A stretch of DNA of 60,000 bases from Antedon mediterranea (Eukaryota > Echinodermata > Crinoidea > Comatulida > Antedonidae), in contig NC_092670.1 of the NCBI RefSeq assembly GCF_964355755.1, positions 31,175,795 through 31,235,794 of the forward strand. The letters are read 5' to 3'. The notes beneath the pieces were generated by a model that was not told the DNA's origin, did not search any database, and was given only the letters and a program-made list of their open reading frames with translations. A program made the position numbers and the translations under genes. Positions within the stretch are counted from its first letter, which is position 1. Each line of letters starts with the position of its first letter. Below are positions 22,662 through 33,600 of the stretch, one piece after another.

Positions 22662-25600
22662 TAGGCTAGTCAATCTAGCAAAAAAAACAGCCCAAAGTGA
22701 AACAAATTGCAAACAGAGATTTTTCTTTTTTAAATGGTCATATATAATGAGGAGATCAAAATTTGAGTATCACACCTCTGTCACTCATCCCGATGATATG
22801 CAAATTAGCTTAAATATGCAAATTAGGGTGAAATTACAGGGTTACCATATCTCAAAAACTACTAGTCCCAGAGAGTTGATATTTTCACTGATCTATTCAA
22901 AATGTATATATTTATATTTACTCTAATGAAACATTTTACGAAAAAATGACCGGAAGTACAACATTTGACCTTCGACCCCATTTCCCAATGTTTGCATATA
23001 CAATGTGACTAAAATGTCTGTAGAGACTTTATTTTGCCCTCAAATGACCCAGACATAGATTCCTAATAACCAGCATAGGATCACTTTGTAATTCCCAAAA
23101 TCACACCTTTGTCACACACCTCAAAAGTATGCAAATTAGTAGTACAATTTAAATAAAATATGCAAATAAGGGGAAAAAATTACAGTTGTCCTATATCTCG
23201 AAAACCACTAATGCTAGAGAGCTGATTTTTTCACAGCCGTATTCAAAATGTACATATTTCTATTTGCTCCAATGAAACATTTTACAAAAAATAGACCGGA
23301 AGTATGACATTTGACCCTCGACCCCATTTCTCAATATTGCATATATAAATGAAACTAAAATGTCTGTAGAGACTTTGTTTTGCCCTCAAATGACTCCGAT
23401 ACAGGTTTCTAATAGCCAACATAGGACTGTTTAGTAGATCTCAAAATCACACCTGTATCACTCACCTCCAAAGTATGCAAATTATTAGTACAAGTTACAT
23501 GAAATATGCAAATTAGAGGGTGAAATTAAAGGTTCCTATATATCAAAAACCACTAAGGCTAGAGAGTTGATTTTTTCAATAACTTGTTCAGAATGTACAT
23601 ATTTATATTTACTCTAATGAAACATTTTACGAAAAAATGATCGGAAATACAACAATTGACCCTCGACCCCATTTATCAATGTTTGCATACATAATGCGAC
23701 TAAAATGTCTGTAGAGACTTTGTTTTGGACTCAAATAACTCGGATACATGTTTCCTATAGTCAGCATAGGACCGCTTTGTAATTCCCAAAATCACGCCTT
23801 CATTTTGGCATGGTTGGAATTCCCTTTCTTCGTATTAGTTTATGTACAGCGCTTAGAGGTTTCACAACATTAGGCGCTATATAAATCCAGGATATTATTA
23901 TTATTATTTCTCAATATTTGCATAATGCAACTAAAATGTATGTACAGACATTGTTTTAGCCTCAAATGACTCGGATACAGGTTTTATATAGCCAGTATAA
24001 GTCAAGCACCTCGAAAGGATGCAAATTTTGAGAATTACTAAACAGTTCTATGCTGGCTATAGAAAACCTGTATCTGGGTCATTATTGAAAAAAAATTATC
24101 GAAAGTATGACATTTGACCCCCTCGAACCTATTTCTCAATATTTGCATATAATGTAACTAAAATGTATGTACAGACTTTGTTTTGGCCTCAAATGACTTG
24201 GATACAGGTTTTATATAGCCAGTATAGGATCGTTTAGTAATTCCAAAAAGTCAAGCAACTCGAAAGTATGCAAATTATTAGTACAACAAGTTATATGAAA
24301 TATGCAAATTACAGCCTTATGTATCTCGAAAAACGCTAATGACCGATAGAGATATGGCAACTTTCACCTCTTGTACTACTAATTTGCATATTTTCTAGGG
24401 AAGTAACAAAGGTGTGATTTTGAGAATTCTTTTGACAGTTCTATGCTGGCTATAGAAAACCTGTATCTGAGTCATTTGAGGCCAAAACAGTCTGTACAGA
24501 TATTTTAGTTGAATTATATGAAAATATTGAGAAATAGGGTCAAGGGTCAAATGTCATAATTCAATCATGGCAATTTTTGCGTAAAATGTTTCATTACAGC
24601 GAATCTAAATAATATGTACATTCTGAATCAACTCTGAATTCAAATCAACTCTCCAGCATTAATGGTTTTCGAGATATGGGAAGACTGTAATTTCACCCCT
24701 AATTTGCATATTTCATGTAACTTGTACTAATAATTTGTATACTGTCAAGGTATGTGACAAAGATGTGATTTTGGGAATTACAAAGCGGTCCTATGCTGAC
24801 AATAGGAAAACTGCATCCGAGTCATTTGAGTCCAAAAAAATTATCTACAGATATTTTAGTCGCATTATGTATGCAAACATTGATAAATAGGGTCAAGGGT
24901 CAATTGTTGTATTTCCGGTCATTTTTTCATGTTTCATTAGATCAAATATAAATATGTACATTCTGAACAAGTTTTTGAAAAAATCAACTCTCTACCTTAG
25001 CGGTTTTCGATACATATAAGAACCTGTAATTTCACCCCCTAATTTGCATATTTCATGTAACTTGTACTAATAATTTGCATACTTTGAAGGTGAGTGATAC
25101 AGGTGTGATTTTGAGATTTACTAAACATTCCTATGTTGGCTATTAGAAACCTGTATCCGAGTCATTTGAGGGCAAAACAAAGTCTCTACAGACATTTTAG
25201 TTTTCATTATATATGCAATATTGAGAAATGGGGTCGAGGGTCAAATGTCATAGTTCCGGGCATTTTTTTGTAAAATGTCTCATTACAGCAAATATAAATA
25301 TATACATTTTAAATATTTTAGTGAAAAAATCAACACTCTAGCATTAGCGGTTTTCGAGATATGGCAACGCTGTAATTTCACTCCCTAATTTGCATATTTA
25401 ATATTACTTGTACTACTAATTTGCATACTTTCGAGGTGCATGACGAAGTTGTGATTTTAGGAATTATAATACAGTTCTATGGTGGGTATTGAAAAACAAT
25501 ATCCAAGTCATTGAGTCCAAAATAAAGTCTCTACAGACATTTTAATCACATATTTATGTAAATATTGAGAAATGGGGTCAAGGGTCAAAATTTGGTACTT

Positions 25601-25883
25601 CCGGACATTTTTATGTAAAATGTCTCATTAGAGCAAATATAAATATATATATTCTGAACCAGACTGTGCATAAATGAACTCTCTACGATTAGTAGTTTTT
25701 AAGATATGGTAACCCTGTAATTTCACCCTAATTTGCATATTTAAGCTAATTTGCATACCTTCGGGATGAGTGTCAGAGGTGTGATGCTCAAAAAATAATC
25801 ACCTTATCATAATATGTAACCATTTAAAAAAAAAATCTCTGTTTGCAATTTGTTTCACTCAAAATGCTAGATTGACTAGCCTA
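22662..25883. mobile_element. 3.2-kb foldback element (giant palindrome of 340-bp repeats)
   Basis: The outer ends are perfect inverted repeats: TAGGCTAGTCAATCTAGCA at 22662 and its complement ending at 25883; TA flanks both ends. The mirror continues inward through AATTGCAAACAGAGATTTTT and TAAATATGCAAATTAGGGTG to a centre near 24335. Each arm consists of about four tandem units of 330-350 bp (left arm TCACACCT words at about 22770, 23102, 23449; right arm GGTGTGAT words near 24411, 25102, 25780). ATGCAAAT or its complement occurs many times. No protein frame is present; I read it as a non-autonomous foldback transposon. Confidence 0.85.
23810..23910 (+). mobile_element. L2-like LINE/SINE tail inside the foldback element
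   Basis: GTACAGCGCTTAGAGGTTTC and GGCGCTATATAAATCCAGG followed by (ATT)n interrupt the fourth unit of the left arm and have no counterpart in the right arm. Confidence 0.65.
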
Positions 25884-26203
25884 TTACTCATTAAAAGTAT
25901 ATTGTTTTTGTTAATAAACGTGATAAAATTGTCAGTGCTAAAAGTTGAATGTGATAATAGTGCATCAGTAGAAGTCAGCAAACGTGGGTCTCGTGCTTCT
26001 GTAATTGCATGATGATAAGAAATTCTAAGAGTAAATATTATTAGCCGTACTTAACATGCACAGTCATAATGTAAGCTTCCTTACTCACAGCTGAAAATAC
26101 AAATAAAATAAATAATATTATCATGGCTGAACTATATAAAAATATGGAAATAGTTCACTCACTCTCATAATTTACACAACCGTCGCTTGTATAGTATACT
26201 ATA

Positions 26204-27106
26204 CTGCCGTACTTTGAGAAAAGGGCTTCTTAAGTAAAAACAACATTTTTTTTAAATTCAGATTCTTGTCTTTTTTGACTTAGGGGTATACTCTATCACT
26301 TAAATTGACCAGTTGTCCCAAAATATGTCTATAAATATGAAATTTATGATAATAATTATTATTATTGGAGCTTATCTTCAAACACCAATAGAAATAATTT
26401 GACAAAAAGGCCTCAACTACAGTAATTGACCAACCAGATAGCAGTATAAGGAATATATAATTAGGCAGATTAATGCTTTTAGGAGAAAAGCCTTTTTCAT
26501 ATATTTTGTAAATTGTTTTTTTTTTTTTGTCTTGTGTGGGTTTGTGACACTTTTATTATAGTTCTATAAATATAATAATATATGTATATATGCACATTTA
26601 TATAGTTCTCTTATTTATAAGGTACATTGTTAAAAAAATACATATCTTTTGAACAGTATATACATAAGACTAAGATTTTGATGTTAAAAAGTAACCACAT
26701 TTACATTCATATACATTTTTAAAAATACATTTTTGTAAATTGTTTACAAATTACCTGATCTAAATTACAGTTATAATTTATTTTAACTAAAGTTACTTAG
26801 TGTTTCGGTAAATTTTCATAAAAAATCAAACAAAATAACTGCAAAAGTGCCCTGTTTTCGAAGTATATCCCGCCATTTTTATGTACAAATAATTTGAGAA
26901 AATGCTTTATCTGCAATTTGAACCCCAAAAATAAAAAATAATAATAATAATTTAAAATTATTATTATATTTTTTAATAATGTACTTTTGAAATATATTCA
27001 TTTAAAAATAAAATACTACATCAACTTTTGTAATAAAAAAAATGTTTTGGTTAATTTACTCATAAGTAGCTTTTTGTAGATAAGCCCTTTTCTCAAAGTA
27101 CGGCAG
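26204..27106. mobile_element. 0.9-kb TIR element (MITE-like)
   Basis: Left end CTGCCGTACTTTGAGAAAAG and right end with the exact complement (CTTTTCTCAAAGTACGGCAG at 27087-27106) form a TIR of at least 25 bp. TATA (or TA) flanks both ends. The interior is very AT-rich and non-coding. The superfamily is not determined; a TA target would suit Tc1/mariner-like. Confidence 0.8.
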
Positions 27107-28091
27107 TATAAAGATAAAAATAATTCCATTGATATCATTTGTTGTAATAAGCATGTTTGGATGTTATGATCCATAATATTAAAGTGATTACAGATTGTAA
27201 ATGAATACTCGAAATATTATACTTATATATATTTATACTTATTTATATTATAAATATTGTACTAGGTGTCACGAAACCTAAGATCACGAAAATTAAGACC
27301 CACTAAGACCTTATATATCACGAAACCTAAGACCCAAGACCTTACATTGCCAATAGATCTCTATCGCACCTATCTTGTACTTTAACTCTAAATTTGTTAA
27401 CCATGCTTTATCCTGAATACCACACTTTAGAATTACTACTTTTATGAAGAAGAATCAATAAAATAACAAAGAATAAATAACATTTTACAGACGTTTTTTC
27501 ATGCGAATTCCGCATACTCCAAATATGATCAATATTTTCGTTTCTATGGAACGCCAAAAGAGCAACATTAATGGAGAGCTAAAAACTATGTGGAATCCAT
27601 CTATTTAACGGATTTTTGTTGGTGAAAATCATGTTCAATTTAATATATTTTGTCACTGTCAATACAAATAAAATATTACTGTTGATACTTTACATGGTTT
27701 TGTTAAATTTAAGAAAAAAATCGACAAATTCATATATCCCTCTTAGGTCGCCCTTATAACTAGGCCTAAGGTAAGTAGTGATGCTGATTTTAAGACCGAT
27801 TAATATTCTTTGAAAACAGAAAAGTATCAGCAGTAACATATTACAGAATTTTTATTTACAAAATATATTTAAATTAAACGTGCATTTCACCAACAAATGC
27901 ATTAAAAGTAGACGCATTCCACTCCATTTGGAGTCAAAATACAAGGCAGGTGCGAAAAGGAAACACCCCTGAAACCAATGCAATGGAGTAAATATATATC
28001 AACAAACAAACAGTCGAGTTTGTTTGTTGTGAAACAAAGGTATATATTTACTCAACCGGTGAAAATAATGTGAGTTTATTTCTGTCTGTAA

Positions 28092-28888
28092 TCTATATAT
28101 AAATTTACGTAAGGGCAAAATTCGGTAAATCGCGCCTTACTTTTAGAATTTCTACTCGATGGTATGTAAAGTTGGTTCGTACTTTCGGTACTGATTTTAA
28201 CCACCTGATGTAACCCTGTTTACTAATTAAATTAAGTTAGATAATTAGTTATTGACGATTAAAACGAATTTAGGTTCAAAGATTTGCCCCAAATAGGGGT
28301 GTTTTCCGATCGTGGTATACACTGTCTAATGGATGTCCATCTTGAAAAATACCCGCCACAAAAATGCGAAGAGGCTTCGCATTTTCCTATCTCCTCCTAC
28401 GATAATTGTTTTTAATAGCTGAAAACCGGTTGAACAGCTCGAGTACAGTATCATAATGTTGAAGACAGGCCGATTTTCTTTAAAAAATATTATTTTGATA
28501 GATTTAATATACATTTATACAAATGTATTGATTTGCGAAGAATGAAACATTCCAATCTCTGTGTCGTTCCACAAGTTTCTATTCCCCCAGGCGTCGTAAA
28601 GGAAAGTACTGTACATTGTATACTCATAACAGAAATTCGATCCATTTTTTTTTTCAATCTGTGCTGCAGAGGTTGGATATAATTTTTTTTAAACGGATAA
28701 TGAGCTAGCGTTTTCAGTCGCAGTATATTTATGTACAAATCTTTATTATTGCAGTTAAACCACCCACATCATCACCCTTCCCTCACTGGCATGAGTAGCG
28801 TTGTAAAGCCAGTAGAGGATAGGCCTACAGTGCATCACATGCCCCAAACGCAGAACAACTTTGGTGGGTAGGGTAGGAACCAACTTAA
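28092..28888 (-). repeat. Dispersed 0.75-kb repeat, right copy (inverted)
   Basis: Reverse complement of 18112-18869, including TTTACGTAAGGGCAAAATTC at its left end and GGTAGGGTAGGAACCAACTT at its right end. A partial second copy of its left part (aattaagttgagttagataa, ttgccccgaatagaggtg) follows at about 28930-29020. Confidence 0.85.
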
Positions 28889-29020
28889 GTATGAATTAGC
28901 TCTAAGAAACAATTGAAAACCATTAGGCCTACTAATTAAGTTGAGTTAGATAATTTAATATTTATTGAAGATTAAATCGAATTTATGATTTGCCCCGAAT
29001 AGAGGTGGTTTTCACAAATT

Positions 29021-29526
29021 GTTATACATTATATAAACATATACACGTCGTAGTGATGTGTCGTTATACACGTACTGTACTTTTCAATCGACTAGAACGG
29101 TGATAGTTTCAAAAAAGTATTACATCGCAATGTTTTACTGTGTTTAGTGGTATATTATTTGTAAAACATGAAAACAATTAATATTTCGTTACTAAATAAA
29201 TAAAGAATAAATAGATAAAGAATATATTTAAAAACTGTTCCTCTTTGCACCATCCTCTTCCCCATCCCTCAACCCTAATGTTACATATAAAACACAAATT
29301 AAGTTTGTTTAAATTTGACTTAAACAATTGGTCTCATTTTGTGACAAGTTTCTTTTTCGGAAGTAATTCCCAGGGTGCTAATTTTAGTTGAGTACATAAA
29401 TCACAGTGTCTATTTATTCGTTCCTGTAAACGACATGTATTATTGTCCTGCGGTACGTACATTTGAAATCGCCAGTTTTTTAAACGCTGATATTATTAGT
29501 ATTCGAGAACCATCTGTAGGCACGAC
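29021..29526. other. AT-rich spacer
   Basis: No recognisable gene. A short pyrimidine-rich stretch (29245-29275) and scattered AT-rich runs only. Confidence 0.35.
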
Positions 29527-29563
29527 CTAGATGGTACGCGAGCGAAGCGAGCGTACCATCTAG
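29527..29563. repeat. Perfect 13-bp-arm hairpin
   Basis: CTAGATGGTACGC and GCGTACCATCTAG flank an 11-base spacer made of GAGCGAAGCGA. It may be a tiny mobile or structural element. Confidence 0.7.
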
Positions 29564-29659
29564 TAAATATTTAATTAAATTTATGGTAAAAAGCATTAAT
29601 AAATGAAACCTACTATGTTTAAAAGTATGTATAGATTCACAATTATTGTTTTTAAGCTG

Positions 29660-30055
29660 TCGTATATTCAAAATTCAAATTCAAAATTGTATTAACATTC
29701 ACCTTAACATCAAGGTATGGTTAACAACAACATTAAAAAAAATAAACAAAGATATAAAAGAAAAAGCAATAATAATAAAAGCATTCAATGAGCATGTATG
29801 TTGCATAAAGGTCGCTCAGTATCAGGTGGAGGCCTGAATAGTCGAGCGCCTTTCAAACGCCGAACATACATACTTCATCACTGGCTTGATGATATCAGGA
29901 TCAATTGCACCCATAATAAATATAAACTTATCATTTTGTGACATATTTTTTAAGTTTAGATTAAAATCTAGATCCGAGAATAATGCCGTTCTGATGTCAT
30001 CATAAATGGGGCAATATAGCATGAAGTGGATCTCATCTTCAATATCGCCACCTTA
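29660..30055 (-). mobile_element. LINE 3' fragment (RT C-terminal Cys-His region)
   Basis: On the minus strand, 30045-29822 encodes DIEDEIHFMLYCPIYDDIR followed by TALFSDLDF and VMKYVCSAFERR, the C-terminal tail found after reverse transcriptase in many non-LTR elements. The 3' UTR leads to AATTTTGAATTTGAATTTTG at about 29680. The catalytic core is missing. Confidence 0.7.
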
Positions 30056-30119
30056 TAATTTGTAATCTAAGGTCTTGGGTCTAACATTTCGTGATCTTAT
30101 GTTTCGTGACACCCGTATT

Positions 30120-30618
30120 ATGTAGGGGTATGTAAGACAGATTCATAAAACAACAAAAACCAATAATAATCTACTTCTAGAGTCTTTCGTCGAGCTACTC
30201 AGCTTGACAGTTACTGTGTGTTATCTTGACGACGTACTCCACCGCAGTCACCGTGCGTCTAGCAATTACAAGAGTAGCTATGTAGATCTACGAAACTTAT
30301 CAGACGTAAGTTCGTATTGGTTTATTTTTTATGAATTTGGCTTAGTAACCTATAGTATACATACACTGAAACCAGATGAAATCAATTTTACATTGGAGAG
30401 TAATATAGTGTGTGAAATATCCTTGTATTTTTAACCTTGTTTTTAATAGACCACAAGTTTATTTTTTTTTTATTATGTAAGGGAAATGTAAATCCCAGGT
30501 GAAACAAAATTTATAACCCGAGGCATGGGTGAAATTAAGCGCTTATTTTAACCACCGTACGAACACGACCACTGATATTAAGAATTAAATAAAGGCCATG
30601 ATCATCTTTATTTTACTT
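30120..30618. other. Sequence downstream of exon 7 of the PAN gene
   Basis: Contains no exon I can defend. The terminal exon of the minus-strand gene, expected in phase 1, may lie here or further left. Confidence 0.35.
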
Positions 30619-30620
30619 AC

Positions 30621-33600
30621 AGCCATTACGAAATGTCTCTGCCTCGTCAGATAAGCTGAATAAGAATGCTGGTGTGGGAAGATTTTGTTCCCATTCACAT
30701 GATAACGGTGTATCAATAACAACTAGCCATCCTTTATCAACTTCGCATCCACCATAATGTTTATTAACATAGAACACTCGTTTTATCCTGTAGTAAATTA
30801 AAATAAATATAATATAATGTTATCTTTAATTTAATATTTCTAAACTAATATAGTTTTGTTACTTATTTATAAATGTAATTCAATGATTTTAAGCAAATTT
30901 TAATTTTTCTTTTAATTGTTATTACAATAATAAGGGATTGTCAGTGTAGTATAAGATGTGTATAGTTCTACTTGTTATGTTTTATATTTTGCTTATCATG
31001 TGCAATAACAGGTTCTTACACTTAAAGCTATAAGCTATAGAGTTGGTAATTATTTCACATAAACATACATATTGTAACATGCTATTAATTTAGCTTCTAT
31101 AAATTGAAAAACAAATATATAATGAAATTGAATTAATTACTATTTACCATTGTTTTGCATTTAAATTTTCCCGGTGTGAAAACAAAATTTATATTAGGTC
31201 AAGGGAAGAGTGAAATTACTCTTCTCTTGTGGGCCTAATTCCAAAATGTTCATATGCATACGAAAAGAAAAACAGATTTAATACTTACTGTTCACCTGCT
31301 ATGCTGAAGTGATTATTCTCTACACCATGCTTTAAATCATCCCAAGGTGAATCAAGAAGATTTTCCATTGAAAACCAAGATGTTTTAGTCGTTGTTCTTC
31401 CGTTGAATGTCAAATGTATAAGCTCAACATACAATTTAGAATACAGCGTTAACTTCACCTATACATACATTATTAGCGATTGTTAATATGTACATTATAT
31501 TTCGTTAATAGTGACTAGTATAATTATGTACAAATTATACTATGAACACACGTTAAAAAAGGGTGATAAAGGTAGATTAAAGAAGTTTGTTGGATATTTT
31601 TTCAGTAGAACTAATACAGAGTTTTAACAAATACGTTAATGACAACAGAGAAGGAATAAGAGGATGTTTAAGAGCTAATTGAATGATCGCTCTTGTATTT
31701 AGAAAAATACGACATTATAGTATAATAGTAGAGTAGAGTAAGTAAGTAATGTGTAGCTACTTACCTCAATAATGTTCGAACACGTCCAGTTTTCAAAAAG
31801 TTTGTTCAATCTGAAGTTTTCTGAAGAATCAAATGATTTAGCAAAGCATGATTCTGATGTTTGAGTTCCATTGACAAAAGACTCATAAATGGAAACTCCA
31901 GTACCCGACATGCCTTTGAATATCAAGTTCCATTCTAAAAAAGAATTAGCATGAATGAGTAAGTTTCTCTATTCTGTATGTTATACCAGAGAAGAGTGAA
32001 ATTACAAATTACAATTTCACTCATCCCTGGTTATAGAATACATTTGCATAGATTTACGTAAGAGCAAATTCTGTAAATCGCACGATACTTTTATAATTTG
32101 CTATGCTATACAATGTTGGTAAATACTTTCGGTACTGATTTTACCCACCCGATTTAACCATGTTTACTAATTAGTTAGGTAATTAGTTATTGACCTTTAA
32201 AACGAATTTAGGTTAAACTTTACAAACTGCTTGTCAATATGCTGAAACATACCCCCACAATACAACAATAACAATACATGTTTTTATTGCTAGAAACCGG
32301 TTAACAGCTCGAGTACAACATCTAATTAATGTTGAAAGATGTATGTCCACATGAAAAAAAAATAATTTTTTTAATTGTTGTTGTTGAATATGCCATTTTA
32401 ATTTCACATAATAGTTCTCCACTTTGAGCAAAAATTCAACCGAAAAAAAAAACTATTAATTACATGAAAAACTGTAATTTAAAGCAAATTGGGTGCCAGC
32501 CAATTAGGATTTTTCGTTGAATTTGTGACCATTTATTTTGTATCACCCAAAATTCATGAAATGTATCACAACAAAAATGTGGTTTCAATTAAACCATTTT
32601 TCAAGTCAATGTTCAGTTGAGTTATGTTTTTTTGCGCTGAGTTTTCAGAATGATGATGATCGACCCGTACCGGTAATATAATTTACACATTTTTAAGCAA
32701 TCTTTTATGGTTACGGCATTTTAATTCTCTCGAGTCGAGTATTTCTATGACACTAATATGAAGTGGTTATAAACCGAATGTCGGCAACGAGCAAACTGGC
32801 CCGCGTGAAAATTAATAAGGTTCTTAATGATGCAACCTAGTCTAGGGCATGTATATGCCCTTTTTACTCGGGGTACCCGAGTCTAGTACTTACTCATTTT
32901 CTCCTTCTCTTCCTCCATCTGGACACTATTGAGTAAAAAGTGCGATTTTTAAAGTACTACTCCTCCCTTATTCGTTATAGTATTGAGCTGGGATTTGGCA
33001 TGAACATACTACAGGGACATGTCCTTGTAACGGTAGTCGTGTCGAGGGCCAAGACAATAACGATGGCACCCAATTATTCAATGTACAAAATATAATATTT
33101 ATTCAATCAAAAAGTAATATTATAAAACAATGTGAAACGTAGTGATTCTGACTGATGTTATAGTCTCAAGAATCAATACCCGAACTAACTAACTTAACTA
33201 CAAAACATATATTTATATTAAGGGGACAGGAAGGATGACTAATTAAATGGTACCACATCCTGATTGACTTTCCTTGGAAGACCCACCTCAGGAATCTAGT
33301 GTTCCAAGTTAAGTAGACATCGGGGAGAGTAAGGGGTGAATAGCCTGTGTGACTAATAGGGTTTGGTCCCACCATGTTACATTCCCCCGCTCGTCAATTC
33401 GAAGCCGTGTCTTCGAAACCAACGAGTCACTGAGGCAAAAATGTATTGAGAAACAAACTTAACGACGAACATCTTAAATCTAAACAAAAGAAAACGTAAC
33501 GCAAATCATCACCAATCAATAAATCGGCAAACGTGGCAAAACATACAAAAGTAAAAGTAAAATTGGTAAAAGTTCTGAAATTAAAAGTCATAATAAAAAT

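Larger units (their letters stand above)
27265..30113. mobile_element. Possible 2.85-kb TIR element
   Basis: GGTGTCACGAAACCTAAGAT at 27265 is mirrored by ATCTTATGTTTCGTGACACC at 30094-30113, and further words (gacccaagacctta and its complement) continue the symmetry. I see no target duplication. The interior holds the 0.75-kb dispersed repeat and a LINE fragment, so it would be a composite. The ends might also be two separate insertions. Confidence 0.5.

Noticed and set aside
33166-33375. 69-residue frames repeated at 33166 and 36559
   Set aside because: They are the same chance frame inside both LTRs.
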